DNA of 64,000 bases from Chlorocebus sabaeus (GCF_047675955.1 NC_132931.1:3162001-3226000); one strand, 5' to 3'; counted from the first letter of the stretch, positions 44,072-55,959 are shown. The notes: generated by a model not told the origin, from the letters alone. A program made the numbers and translations.

Positions 44072-44345
44072 TAGCTGGGCACGGTGGCTCATGCCTGTAA
44101 TCCCAGTGCTTTGGGAGGCCCAGGTGGGTGGATCATTTGAGGCCAGGAGTTCGAGACCAGCCTGGCCAACATGTTGAAACCCCGTCTCTACTAAAAATAT
44201 AAAAATTCGCTGGATGTGGTGGTACATGCCTGTAATCCCAGCTACTCAGGAGGCTGAGGGAGGAGAATCGCTTGAACCCGGGAGGCAGAGGTTGCAGTGA
44301 GCCAAGATCGTGCCATTGCACTCCAGCCTGGGCAGCATGAGCAAC
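44072..44345 (+). mobile_element. AluS-type, plus strand, 3' end lost
   Basis: The dimer stops after cactccagcctgggcag and has no A-tail. Flanks atcagtggctt and ctcagtggtgt resemble a TSD. Confidence 0.9.
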
Positions 44346-44547
44346 AGAGCTCAGTGGTGTCTCTGGTCAGTAATGTGTCACCAAGGCACCATGCACTGCA
44401 CTGGCTGTTCGAGGCATTGCAGGGGATGCCATGCATGAGTTGGACAGGAAAATGGAGAGCATGAGGCTGGTGGACAAGAGGACTGACTGCAGAGACCCTG
44501 CCCAGAAGAATCACGGCCAGGACTGTGTAAGAGTCCTCAGATGGCAT

Positions 44548-44728
44548 TAATCAGGTGTGGTGGGGCACACCTATAATCACAGTTATTCGGGAGGCTGAGA
44601 CAGCAGAATCACTTGAACCCAGGAGGCAGAAGTTGAAGTGAGCTGAGATCGCACCACTGCACTCCAGCCTGAGTGACAGAGAGAGACTCTGTCTCAAAAA
44701 CAAAAACAAAAACAAAAACAAAAAAACC
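44548..44728 (+). mobile_element. 5'-truncated Alu, plus strand
   Basis: Starts in the linker (tcaggtgtggtggggcacac) and carries a complete right monomer and an AAAAC-type tail. Confidence 0.9.
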
Positions 44729-44739
44729 TCAAAAAAAAG

Positions 44740-45301
44740 AGGGGGGTCTCCAAGAGCCGTGGACCTGTGACTGTTACTATGGACCTCATTTTAATCTCAG
44801 CTCAACTGGTGTTAGCGTGGCCTTGAAAACAAGCATCAAATATTGGGAGTCCATCAGATGTCAAAATCGTATTCTCAAAGGATAGAGCTGCTCTGTTGAG
44901 ATGGGGCTTACTCCAGAGGCTGAGCAAAACCTTTCACACGTATTTGAAAGAAGAAAGAAGATGTCTCTGGCCATGATCACAGAAGAAGACATGCCACCAT
45001 TTCACAGGAATAGCTCCACTGTGGGGTTTGCTTTGGAAGATTTCCTAGAAAAACAGCTGGAGTGGCCCCAAAGTGGACCTACTGCCTGAGAATATCAGCT
45101 CCATCTTTGACTCAGACACCATCAGCTGGTCTTCAAGACCCGGCCCGTTCAAATGCAATTTTCTCGTCTGAGGAGGAAGGAGCTTGATGCCATCTTTGCA
45201 AACATAATGTTAGATTTGACAATCTCTGGGCATTTCTACAGAGCTTTGAACATCTTTCTATATGCAAATAAATGAGTTCCAGCACAAGAAAAAAAAAAAA
45301 A
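44740..45301 (+). pseudogene. Candidate retrocopy of an unrecognised mRNA 3' end
   Basis: An AATAAA signal at 45267-45272 is followed 16 bases later by an A-run (45289-45301), the geometry of a polyadenylated mRNA 3' end. A plus-strand frame of 62 codons (44901-45089) lies upstream, with further open frame after a possible shift. I do not recognise the protein. No TSD was found, so the retrocopy call is tentative; 44346-44547 may be part of it. Confidence 0.4.
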
Positions 45302-46184
45302 GTCATTTTCTAAGACTGAATTAGAGAAACTTCTTTCTAACTGACCAGTTGAGAATAAAAGGTCTGTGCTGTTTATCGCACACAAATTATCTTGCCTGAA
45401 TCAATTAACTACCAGAGTGTCATTTGAACCATGCTGAGCTGTAATCAAGGAAGCTGTCTCCACCTGTCACGGCCTCTTTTCTGAAGTTTCTTCCAGGAAT
45501 ATGTTAAGGCAGAGCCTACCTGAAACCATATGTGCTGAGCACCAGTGCGAAACTGGGGGAAATAATAACATTTTGCCTTTTCTTTATTTGCAACTTTTTT
45601 TTTTTTTTTTTTTTTTTTAAATTCAGGTACAGAGACGGAGTCAATCATGCATGGAGTCATCATGAACTGAGCAAAGCCCTTCTTATAAAGCTACTGATTC
45701 TGAATTCGCCGCAAAAGACAAGTTCTGGTCTATTTAAAGGTTATGGTTGCTAGCGAGTTCTTCCAAAACCTGCCTAATTAGGGCAGGCAATGCTGAGGAG
45801 GTGCGAGCAGTGAAGGTTTGTCTCATGGTGACAGTCAGTATTTCACAAAACCGCGGAGTGCCAAGTGATTTGGTCGCTGAGATATTTCCACAGTAACATT
45901 TCTCCTTCTGTATCAGGCAGCAATTTTAGTTATGGTCTCCAGAACCAATTTGAGCTAGTTTCGGAGAAAAGGGATTTATTAAAAGAGGGTTCCTAAATCC
46001 AGCTGCCACTTTGTCCACACAGGAAATGAGCTGCTGCCACTAAGACTGGTACAATTTTTGCCTTTCAAAGTTAAATGTCTCTCCCTCTTGTCATGGCGAT
46101 GGGTCTGACTGGAGAAGCCTGGCTCCCAGGACAAGGTCTAGGAACAAGGAAAGTAGTAAAGTTGATTTCTACTTTGATCTTGGA
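45302..46184. other. Unique sequence with a long T-run
   Basis: T-run of about 24 at 45594-45618, not followed by Alu sequence. 45770-45790 holds a near-palindrome around TAATTA. No gene supported. Confidence 0.45.
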
Positions 46185-46198
46185 AAGGCAGGACTCAG

Positions 46199-46513
46199 GC
46201 TGGGTGCGGTGGCTCACCCCTGGTACCCCAGCACTTTCGGAGGCTGAGGTGGGAGGATCGCTTGAGCCCAGGAGTTTGAGACCAACTTGGGTAACATAGG
46301 GAGACCCCATTGCTATAGAAAAATTTAAAAATTAGCCGGGCCTGGTGGGGTATGCCTGTGGTTCCAGCTACTTGGGAGGCTGAGGTGGGAGGATGGCTTG
46401 AGCCTGCGAGTTCCAGGCTGCAGTGAGCCATGATCATGCCACACTGCATACTAGCTTGGGTAACCGAGCGAGACACTGTCTCAGAAAAAAAACCCAAAAC
46501 AAACAAACAAACA
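46199..46513 (+). mobile_element. AluJ-type, plus strand
   Basis: Head ggctgggtgcggtggctcac, J-type interior, tail of CAAA units. Flanks aaaggcaggactca and aaaggtggggctca are the diverged TSD. Confidence 0.94.
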
Positions 46514-46527
46514 AAGGTGGGGCTCAG

Positions 46528-47024
46528 AGGGTGGAAACTCCTCCAAATATAAGGAGAGTGATCACAGGATCCCAGGTGTGCCACAGCCACCAGGAAGGAT
46601 AAATGTTCCCCCAGCCAGCGTGCCTTTATTTTTCTCCCCCAGTTACCGGCATTCTGGTTCCAGTTCTCACCATCTATGTTTAGGAGAGACATAAACATAA
46701 GCTACAGATTTATTTAAAACTCCAGTGTCCAGAATATATATCGGAGATGGGATAATTTTAGCCCTAAATTCTACACCCTCTAAATGTTCACAGCCACGTA
46801 CAGGGTAAGACACAGTAAATGCCTTAGTAAATTGTATCAATAGGATTCTTAATAAAGAAAGAACTCTTTTTATTGTATCCTGTTTAATGTATTTTTATGG
46901 TCAGAAATTAAACCAGTTCATGTCGGCAAGATTTGCAGAAATGGGGTTTGAAACCCCATAGGTTTTTCTAACAAGGTCTGAATAGACATTTGGAAGGGTG
47001 GGCTCAGGCACTGGGGGCAGCCAG
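46528..47024. other. Unique sequence
   Basis: No repeat or gene recognised in about 500 bases. Confidence 0.45.
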
Positions 47025-47040
47025 GATTCCCAGTACTATT

Positions 47041-47347
47041 TATTTATTTATTTATTTATTTATTTTTTGAGACAGAGTCTTGCTGTCTCCCAGGCTGCAG
47101 TGCAGTGGCACGACCTGGGCTCACTGCAAGCTCCGCCTCCTGGCTTCCTGCCATTCTCCTGCCTCATCTTCCCGAGTAGCTGGGACTATAGGCGCCCGCC
47201 AACATGCCCAGCTAATTTTTTGTATTTTTAGTAGAGACGAGGTTTCACCATGTTAGCCAGGATGGTCTCGATCTCCTGACCTCGTGATCCGCCCGCCTTG
47301 GCCTCCCAAAGTGCTGGGATTACAGGCGTGAGCCACCGCGCCCAGCA
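47041..47347 (-). mobile_element. AluY-type, minus strand
   Basis: Young antisense Alu with a (TTTA)n tail. The perfect 16-bp TSD gattcccagtactatt is at 47025-47040 and 47348-47363. Confidence 0.96.
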
Positions 47348-47438
47348 GATTCCCAGTACTATTAGTGACCAGTCCTACATCTGTTAATTTTTTATTCCTC
47401 AACACAAAATAAAAACACACTAGGTATTTTCAAACCTT

Positions 47439-47562
47439 TTTGTTTTTTAAGATACAGGATCTTGCCGTTGCCCAGGCTGGAGTGCAGTCTGAACGCCTGG
47501 ACTTCAGCAATCCTCCTGAGTAGCTGAGACTGCAGGTGCCAGTCACTACGCCCGGCTCTAGA
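47439..47562 (-). mobile_element. Alu fragment with internal deletions, minus strand
   Basis: tgttgcccaggctggagtgc-type start, then a shortened body ending cactacgcccggctc. Monomer-sized. Confidence 0.75.
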
Positions 47563-47576
47563 CAGCAGCAGTACTG

Positions 47577-48067
47577 CCCTCCATGATATTTGATCACTGA
47601 AAACCACACATCTTTCCATTTAATTGTCATCTGTGCAGTTTGCGTCTCCTCAGCTACAGGAGACGGCCAGCTGGAGGGGTAGGGTAACTTCGAAACTATC
47701 AGGGACACCTTGGTCTTCCACTGCTAACATCTTATGCCTTTGCACTCTCACAGCTAATAGTGAAAACACCAATCTCCGTGGCACAATCATGACTCACTGC
47801 AGCCTTGAACTCCTGGATGTCCCGAGGAGTTCCCACTCATAATCCTTTTTATCTCTTTCACCGGGCAGGGAAGCCTGTCAGTCAAGATAATCATTGGTTC
47901 CCACTCAACACAACCCACCAAGTTAAAAGAACCAGCCAGTACATAAAAGGGAATGATGATAGTGATTGATGATAATGATGATCATGATGATAATCAATTA
48001 TTATTAGTAGTATCACTAAAGCTTACATAGTAATGCTTACTGTGAATAGTTATTTTATATATTTCTG
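47577..48067 (+). repeat. Direct duplicate of about 490 bp, copy 1
   Basis: Pairs with 48713-49202 at an offset of 1136 bases. Over a 114-base core (47707-47820) I count 8 differences. The unit contains an Alu-like scrap (actcactgcagccttgaact) and a GATGAT-rich stretch. Confidence 0.9.
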
Positions 48068-48305
48068 TCAGCAGAAATACTCACCCCTGCACCAACACCC
48101 ACTGCAGAGGAGAGAGACACCTGTGATGTGGGTAACACCACGAGATCCACCCTCCACACCCTCCACCGCCTCTCTGGTCCCTGGGGTCCTGGCGCCTCCC
48201 CCTATCCTGTGAGAGCTGAAGGATGTCCTTTGAAAATCACAGAACCTCATAATCGCTAAGGTCCCTGCAGGACTCTGATTCTGTGAGTCTGCAACTCTTA
48301 CCCTA

Positions 48306-48524
48306 AAGCCGAGTTTCCTGGCCTCAGCATTAGTGACATTTGGGGTCAGATAATTCTTTGTTGTCAGAAACTGCCCTGTGCATTGTTAAGATCTTTAGGG
48401 GCAGTCCTGCCCTCTACCAAGTAGACATCAATAGCACTCCCCACTGCGATGACCAAAAACGTCTCCAGACTTGCCACATATCCCCCTGGGGGACAAAACC
48501 CACCTACCACCTTGAAAACCACTG
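48306..48524 (-). mobile_element. MER20 hAT MITE, minus strand
   Basis: 219 bases, the consensus length. Landmarks: gagtttcctggcctcagcat, gataattctttgttgtcaga, aaaaacgtctccagacttgc, accttgaaaaccactg. It lies between the two copies of the duplication. Confidence 0.9.
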
Positions 48525-48712
48525 GCCTAGATTAACTTAAAATGCTGCTGAATGCCACACTCCATTCCTTCAGCAATTCGTCAATTTTCCTTCAGTTTTT
48601 CTTCTCTCTCTTTTTTTTTTTTTAAACAAAATCTCCTTTTCACTTGGCAATACCACCCTTGCTTTCCCTGTTCAGGGGATCTGTGTATAAGCATTTTCAC
48701 ACCCTCGTCATG

Positions 48713-49202
48713 CCCTCCATGATATTTATTCACTGAAAACCACACATCTTTCCATTCAATTGTCCTTTATGCCATTTGCATCTCCGCAGCAGCTCAAGAT
48801 ATCCAGCTGGAAGGGGAGGGTAACCCCAAGTCTATCACTGACACCTTGGTCTTCCACTGCTAACATCTGATGCCTTTGCACTCTCACAGCTAACGGTGAA
48901 AACACCAACCTCTGTGGCACAATCCTGGCTCACTGCAGCCTTGAACTCCTGGGTGTTCCCAAGGAGTTCCCACTCATAATCCCATTATGATCTTCCACTG
49001 GGCCTGGAAGCCTGTCAGTCAAGAGAATCATTGGTTCCCACTCAAAACAACCCACCAAGTGAAAAGAGCAAGACAAGAAAATAAAAGAGAATAATGATGA
49101 TGGTTGATGATGATGATAATTATTATAATTAGTAGGCATACTAGTAATATCACTAAAATTTATATAGTAATGCTTACTCACTATGAATTACTTTATCTAT
49201 AG
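48713..49202 (+). repeat. Direct duplicate of about 490 bp, copy 2
   Basis: Partner of 47577-48067 with small indels near the GATGAT stretch. It shares the Alu-like scrap, so the scrap predates the duplication. Confidence 0.9.
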
Positions 49203-49356
49203 CCCAAGCACTTTGTAGACTAAAATTGTCAGGAAAAACTGTCCAAACTTAGGAATGGGTAGGAGATTCCTTGGTGTCTTTTAAGTGAGGTGCTGGGTAT
49301 CATCTAGCAGACTCACTGGGGATACTTTGATTAACTTTCTGTGGAGAAAGCTCTTT

Positions 49357-50373
49357 GCAACTTTGTAGCCAATTTCCTGCGGCTACTGTAACAGATGACT
49401 ACACACTAGGTGGCTTAAAGCAGGGGACCCAAACCCAGGGCTGCAGACAGGTACTGGTCTGCAGCCTGTTAGGAACCTGGGCACACAGCAGGAGATGAGC
49501 GGTGGGTGAACCAGCAAAGCTTCATCCGCATTTGCAGCTGCTCCCCACCACTCCCATTACTGATTGAGCTCCACCTGCTGTCAGAGCAGCAGCAGCATTA
49601 GATTTTCATAGAAGCATAAACGCTATTGTGAACTGCACATGTGTGGGATCTAGGCTGTGGGCTCCTTATGAGAATCTAATGCCTGATGATCTGTCACTGT
49701 CTCCCATCATCCCCAGATGGGACCGTCTAGTTGCAGGAAAACAAGCTCAGGACTCCCACTCATTTTACATGATGGCGAGTTGTACAATTATTTTATTATA
49801 TACTACAATGTCATAATAATACAAAGTGTACAATCTATGAAACGTGCTTGAATCATCCTGAAATCATGCTCACCTTTGGTCCATGGAAAAGCTGTGTTTC
49901 ATGAAGCCAGTCCCTGGTGCCAACATAGTTGGGGACCACTGGCTTAAAGCAACAGAAATTGATTCTCTCACGTTCTGGAGGCAAGAAGTCTGAAATCAGT
50001 TTCACTGGGGAACAAAATCAAGGTGTCAGCAAGACCATGTTCCCTCTGAATGCTCCAGGGGAGAAGCCATTCATTGCCTCTTCCAGCATCTGGTGGCTGC
50101 CAGCATTCCTTGGCTTGTGGCTGCATCTCTTCAGTCTCTGCCTCTATGGTCACACCACCTTCTAATCTCCTGTCTGGGTCAAATCTTCCTCTGCCTCTCT
50201 CTTTCTAGGGCCACCTGGAAAATCCAGTATAATCTCCCAATCTGGAGACTGTTGTGGAGTGAATGAATCACAACTATAAAGTCATATTTTTGCCATATGA
50301 AGTAACATTCACAGGTTCTAGGATTGGAATGTGGGTATCTTGGGTGGAAGGCATTTTTCAGCCCATCGCTGAA
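49357..50373 (-). mobile_element. MLT1-type MaLR LTR, minus strand, split by MER1A
   Basis: Left part ggctactgtaacagatgact and tggcttaaag. Right part caacagaaattgattctctc through attttt(cagcccat). This is the reverse complement of an MLT1 LTR. Confidence 0.82.
49421..49941 (+). mobile_element. MER1A-like hAT MITE inside MLT1
   Basis: 521 bases, close to full MER1A length. Starts caggggacccaaacccaggg and ends gttggggaccactg. The perfect 8-bp TSD gcttaaag is at 49413-49420 and 49942-49949. Confidence 0.93.
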
Positions 50374-50594
50374 GGGATAGCTGCAAAGTTGTAGGAAACT
50401 AACAGCACCGCAAATGACTCCTGTAATGATTTTTTTTCTGGTGGAGAATATACACCTCTGTAAGTTAAATTCTCATTTGAACTGGACTTAACACCTTATT
50501 GATTCTCCCATGAATTAATAAGTTGAATAAAATATGTTCCTCATTTTCATTTTATATTGAGGCATAATTTTACCTTTCTGGATGTTAGACTTTA

Positions 50595-51372
50595 CTGATA
50601 GTAACTCATTCATGCTCACAACAAGCTTGTGACATAATGTCAGGGGCGTTCGAACCAGAGCAACTCCATCTTGAACAGGGGCTGGGTAAAATAAGGCTGA
50701 GACCTACTGGGCTGCATTGCCAGGAAGTGAAGCATTCTTAGTCACAGGATGAGATAGGAGGTGGCACAAGATACAGGTTACAAAAATTATGCTGATAAAA
50801 CAGGCTGCGGTAAAGAAGCCTGGCCCAAATCCCCGAAAACCAAGATGGCGGTAAAAGTGACCTCTGGTCATCCTCACAGCTCATTATATGCTAAATATAA
50901 TGCATTAGCATGCTAAAGACACGCCCACCAGCACCATGACAGTTTACGAATGCCATGGCAACACCGAGAGGTTACCCTATATGGTCTAATGAGAGGAGAA
51001 ACCCTCAGTTCCAGGAATTGCCCACCCCTTTCCTGGAAAACTCAAAAGTAACCCATCCCTTGTTTAGCATATAATCAAGAAATAACTATAAGTATCCTTA
51101 GTCCAGCAGTCCAAGCTGCTACTTTGCCTATGCAGTAGCCATTCTTTATCCCTTTACTTTCTGAATAAACTTGCTTTTGCTTTACTCTATGGACTTGCAC
51201 GGAATTCTCTCTTGTGTGAGGTCCAAGAACCCTCTCTTGGGATCTGGATCGGGAACTTTTTCTGGTAACAATAAGCATGGATACTTGTCCCTATTTTACA
51301 GATTATAAAATTGAGTCCCTGACAGCTTAGGAGACTTGTCCAAGGTGTTAAGGCAAAAATAAAAATCTAAGC
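50595..51372 (-). repeat. MIR-type SINE, minus strand, split by a solo LTR
   Basis: Left piece ctcattcatgctcacaacaag. Right piece ttgtccctattttacagatt and ggagacttgtccaaggtgtta. The order matches one reversed MIR. Confidence 0.7.
50638..51270 (+). mobile_element. ERV solo LTR, class I, family unassigned
   Basis: 633 bases, starting tgtcaggggcgttcgaacca and ending ctttttctggtaaca, with a polyadenylation region (gaataaacttgcttttgctt). The 4-bp TSD ataa is at 50634-50637 and 51271-51274. Same family as 60983-61615. Confidence 0.88.
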
Positions 51373-51379
51373 CACCGCA

Positions 51380-52250
51380 CTGACTGAATGAACCCCCTTT
51401 GGGCCAAAAGGATCCCAGAGAAACCTGAAACATTGGATTCCTGGCCATGACAGGAAGGATGGACAAGCCTTGCTATGCCCCACCCCTTTTGGAGTTTAGG
51501 CACAACTGACCAGCATTAACATTAAAACAGAGATCATAAGACAGAGAAAACAGATTTACTGTGGCAATAAGATACCAAATTGCAACCTGACTCTGGTATA
51601 GTGTCACATGCCAGACGCTGAAGGAAATCCAAATGTTTTACCCCAAAATATATTGCTTTGACATATTTTGAAACGGCTCTGCAAAGCTGTCTTTTTTGAG
51701 TAAAACGTGTATCTGTAGAGAATCTCTATGAAACCAACCAGGCCTTTACGGGGTCTAGAAGGGATGAGCTAAGAGTCTGACACCTTTTAAGGTCCGAAGA
51801 GAGGTATTTACCATCTGTTCTCTCCGAAGCCTGCTACCTAAAGGCTTCATCTACATAACAAGAACTTAGGTTTCCACAGCTCCCCTTTTCTTAACTCAAG
51901 CATTTCTTTCTACTGACTTCCAGACTTTAGACAAAGCTTAACTCTTTTAACCAACTGTCGATCAGAAAATCTTTGAATTCACCAATGGCCTTGTACCAGC
52001 CCCAACAGCCTCGCACTTCAAGATACCCTGCCTCTTTATGCTGAGCCAATGTATACTTTCCATGTACTGCTTTATGATTTTACCTACAATTATTGTCTCA
52101 TAAAATGTATAAAACCAACCTGTAACCTGACCACCTTGGGCGCACTTTCGTGGGACCTCTTGTTCCCCAGGCCATGGTCACCCATACTGGCTCAGAAGGA
52201 ACCTCTTTTAAGACTTCACAGTTTGAGCTTTGCCGGGTTTGTTTTTGTGT
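51380..52250 (+). mobile_element. ERV LTR, class I, family unassigned (family X)
   Basis: Starts ctgactgaatgaacccc and runs through tttgacatattttgaaacgg, aagagtctgacaccttttaa and gtataaaaccaacctgtaac. It is homologous over its length to 58005-58865 on the other strand. Confidence 0.75.
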
Positions 52251-52356
52251 TTGTTTTGGTCAAGAGAGGTCACAAGGTCCTACAGCTAAGAAGGGTGATT
52301 TGGATTGAGTGTCCATTTTGCAACACTGTTGTAATATGATGTCCAGATTAAACGTC

Positions 52357-52664
52357 ATTTTTATTTTTATTATTTTATTTTATTTTGAGACAATATATTA
52401 CTCCGTCCCCAGGCTGGAGGGCAGTGATATGATCTCGGCTCACTGCAACCTCTGCCTCCCGGATTCCAGCAATTCTCCTGCCTCTACCTCCCGAGTAGCT
52501 GTGATTACAGGCGCACACCACCACACCCAGCTAATTTTTGTATTTTAGTAGACATGGGGTTTTGCCATGTTGGCCAGGATGGTCTCGACCTCTTGACCTC
52601 GTGATCAGCCTGCCTCGGCCTCCTAAAGTGTTGGGATTACAGGCGTGAGCCACCATGCCCAGCC
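52357..52664 (-). mobile_element. AluS-type, minus strand
   Basis: Antisense dimer with a TTTTA tail and intact head (ccaccatgcccagcc). Confidence 0.93.
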
Positions 52665-52738
52665 CTAAATAACTTTTAATGTCTCATTAAGCTAGCTTTG
52701 TCATTTGCTTCAGAAGTTCAGTAAACATCTTCCACAAT

Positions 52739-53116
52739 AACCATTATGAACTAAATGTTTGTGTCCCCCCAAAACCCTCATGTTGAAACCCTAACCTCCA
52801 ATGTTATTCCCTCAATGGTATTAGGAGGTGGAGCCTTCGGGAAGTGATGAGGCCATGACGATGGAGTTCTCATGAGTGGGATCCATGCCTTATAAAAGGG
52901 ACCCTACAGTGCTCTCTTGTCTCTTTCCACCACATGATGATACAGGGAGAAGGGGCCATGTATTAACTGGGAAATGGGCCCTCGCCAGAAGGTGAATCTG
53001 CTGGCACCTTGATGTTGGACTTCCCAGCCTCCAGAACTGTGGGAAACAAGTTTTTGTTGTTTATAAGCCACCCAGTCTATGCTATTTCATTACAGCAGCC
53101 CAAAATGACTAAGATA
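52739..53116 (+). mobile_element. MLT1/MST-type MaLR LTR, plus strand
   Basis: Landmarks gaactaaatgtttgtgtccc, ggtattaggaggtggagcct and ataagccacccagtctatgc. The 5-bp TSD acaat is at 52734-52738 and 53117-53121. Confidence 0.9.
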
Positions 53117-53121
53117 ACAAT

Positions 53122-53690
53122 CTAAATTAAAAAAAAACAATGAGACACAGATTAGGCCTTCTGAGGGCAGACAGGATGATGTACCTGCTTAGAGAGATTT
53201 GGGTTATTTTTCTCCCAATTCAGAACACAATCATGAAATGCAAATATTAGGATTCCGCCAAAACACACATGCAAACTGAAAAACAAATATCTCTGATGGG
53301 AAAAAAATGGTACTGGTTGTTTATAATCCCCGACTGCAAAGGATGGATCGCTGGAAGGCTCTTGTTTGCTGAAAGAGATTCTGAGCTTGAGAATTCAGAC
53401 TGAAAAAGCTAAGAGATAATCTGCTTAGCATAAAAAAGGGACAAGAAGACAAAGATCTAGGACAAGGAGGAGGAGAGGATAACCAGTGGCCCAGGAGGAC
53501 TTTGGAAGGTAGAATTAGGTCTGTGATTGCAATTTTGTTAAGTTTTACAGTGGCTTGTGACAGAGCCTTCCCTAGGATCTCTTGCATTAATTGCCTATAG
53601 AATCTATTTTACACAAAATAGATTTTTACACAAAATATGCTTTGTAGAGCCAAATATGTGGGTTTTTTTTTTTTTCTTAAAAAAAAAAAA
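53122..53690. other. Unique sequence ending in a T-run/A-run pair
   Basis: No repeat or gene recognised. 53663-53694 is a T-run followed directly by an A-run, a perfect small hairpin. Confidence 0.45.
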
Positions 53691-53705
53691 AAAATACTGA
53701 GCTCC

Positions 53706-54037
53706 GCTAGGTCCAGTGGCTCTGCCTGTAATCTTAGCACTTTGGGAGGCTGAAGTAGGTGAATCCCTTGAGTTCAGCAGTTCAGAGACTAGCCTGGGCA
53801 ACACGGGGAAACCCTTTCTCTACGACAAGTACAAAAATTAGCTGAATATGGTGGCACCTGCCTGTAGTCCCAGCTACTTGGGAGGCTGAGATGAGAGAAT
53901 CACTTGAGCCTGGGAGACTGAAGTTGCAGTCAGCCAGGATCACATCGCTGCACTCCAGCCTGGGCAAGAGAGTGAGAACCATTTTTTTTTTTTTTTTTTT
54001 TTAAAAACAACAAACAAAAAAACAGGAAAAAGAGAAA
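53706..54037 (+). mobile_element. AluJ/S-type, plus strand, with a T-run in its tail
   Basis: Complete dimer, but the tail begins with about 20 T (53983-54002) before A-rich sequence. Flanks aaaatactgagctc and aaaatactgagttc are the TSD. Confidence 0.9.
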
Positions 54038-54051
54038 AAAATACTGAGTTC

Positions 54052-54847
54052 TACTTTTAGAAGAATGCAGGGTAAGAAGAAAGGATGTCCACAGGGCTGC
54101 CATCACATTTGGGTCACACATAATTCCATTTTAAAACTACATGTATACTTTTCAAAATGTGCCAAGGATTAACTGTTGTTTGGGGAATCAGATGGACAAG
54201 ATTTCAGTATATTACTGCATCTCAAATTTAATGAATTTGCATGAAAAAAAAAGTTTTTTTAAAAAGGACACAGGGAGAAGCAACGATCCCACTGTATTAA
54301 AAAAATCCAATAGCATTCAAAATATTATTCATACGCAAAACACCCACCCTCACTCTCTAAAATACAAAAATCAGACAGCTGACTTTGATTCCCAGTCACT
54401 TGTTTTTAGAACTCGAGGGTCCCCTGGGTGTCTCTGAATTAAGCAAGTTCTCTGGTCTGTTCGTTTTCTGATTCATTTTAAATCCCTGCCTAGATTGTGG
54501 TTTTTACATCACATCATCTCCCTCTTTCCGCCTGGATCAATCTTTTGATTTCTAAAACTGAGCAGTTTACGAAGAGTTTTTCCTTTCTGAATCCGGGTCT
54601 GTGTATGAATAATCAAGAGACCTACATATCCTTTACACAGGAAGCACTGGAAGAGGCATGACCAAAGCAAGGACCTGTCAATTTCAAATGCCCCGCTCAA
54701 CTTGGCTTCTGCTGTCCCTCCTCTGTACCACAGGAGACACCAGGCACCAACCTACCCACCAAACACCCTCCAAAACTTAAATATGTATTTAAGACACATT
54801 GTGTCTCTTATTTTTTTATAACGTATCATTGCTGTTAATTTCTAACC
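54052..54847. other. Unique sequence, 800 bp
   Basis: No repeat recognised. A minus-strand frame at 54509-54700 (63 codons) has no domain that I know and no splice context. Confidence 0.45.
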
Positions 54848-54865
54848 GGACTACAAAAAAATCTT

Positions 54866-55175
54866 TCGTTTTTATTGTTGTTGTTGTTTTTGAGACGGAG
54901 TTTCCCCTCTGTGGTCCAGGTTGCGGTGCAGTGGCGTGATCTCGGCTCACTGCAGCCTCTGCCTCCCAGGTTCAAGCGATTCTCGTGCCTCAGTCGCCCA
55001 AGCAGCTGGGATTACGGGCCCCTGCCACCATGCACGGCTAAGTTTTTTATTTTTAGTAGAGACAGGGTTTCACCATGTTGGCCAGGCTGGTCTCGAGCTC
55101 CTGACCTCGGGTTATTCATCTGCCTTGGTCTTCCAAAGTGCTGGGATTACAGGCGTGAGCCACGGCACCTAGCCT
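54866..55175 (-). mobile_element. AluS-type, minus strand
   Basis: Antisense dimer with a TTG-rich tail. Flanks ggactacaaaa and ggactacaatc mark the TSD. Confidence 0.94.
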
Positions 55176-55189
55176 GGACTACAATCTTA

Positions 55190-55715
55190 AATGTAAGGGT
55201 ACTATATATCTTGAGCCCAACATTTTAATCCAGTGAACAATATCTCTAATTGTGTGACAAAATCCTATTTTCCTCTGGTCCCTGATGTCAGTCTTCAAAG
55301 AATAGGGGAATTACTAAATCCTATTCAATTAAGTTTAGCCTAACGCTATCTCCTTACATATTTTAAATTCACCCTGAAGGTTTCTGTGTCCATAGTGAAC
55401 TGTAACAGAACCGGATGTATAAACAGACGGTCACTTACTCTTCTGCCAATCACCGAGTTTTGGCCAATCAACGGTGGTCAAGTGTTCCAACCATGTTCCA
55501 ATAAGGCAAGTGCTAAGCAATCTTTGTATGTACCTCACTTCCATTTTCTGTGTGTTATTTTCCTTCCTCTGTCCATAAATCTACTTCCACAATGCAGCTG
55601 TGCCAGAGTCTCTCTGAATCTATTCTGGTTCAGGGGTTGCCCAGTTTGTAAATCGTTCTTTGTTCAGTTAAACTCTGTGTAATTTAATGCGTCTAAGGTT
55701 TTTCTCAGACCAGTC
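55190..55715 (+). mobile_element. LTR-like sequence, family unassigned
   Basis: The 3' part (ccaatcaacggtggtcaagt, gccagagtctctctgaatct, cagttaaactctgtgtaatt) has the layout of a retroviral LTR polyadenylation region. Boundaries are approximate. Confidence 0.55.
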
Positions 55716-55734
55716 CTAGGCCACAGGAATACTG

Positions 55735-55860
55735 TTAATTCACAAATGAGGAATTTGAGGGTTATAAAGTTTAAACAACTTGCACACAGTGGCACAGCAG
55801 AGCCAACATTTGAACTCAGATCTTTGGGATTTCAGAACTTTCTTTTACACCATTACCTAT
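55735..55860 (-). repeat. MIR-type SINE, minus strand
   Basis: Reversed core: ttcacaaatgaggaatttga, caacttgcacacagtggcac, tttgaactcagatctttgg. Confidence 0.72.
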
Positions 55861-55959
55861 CCCTTCTCTTCAGCAACAATGACTTCCTTGCAGTAGCTGG
55901 AACCCAGAATATGGCCTTCCACCTTAGAACCTTCACATACCCAACACTTCCCTGAAACC

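Noticed and set aside
45594..45618. T-run as the tail of a minus-strand Alu or retrogene
   Set aside because: No Alu or mRNA-like sequence follows it and no TSD was found.
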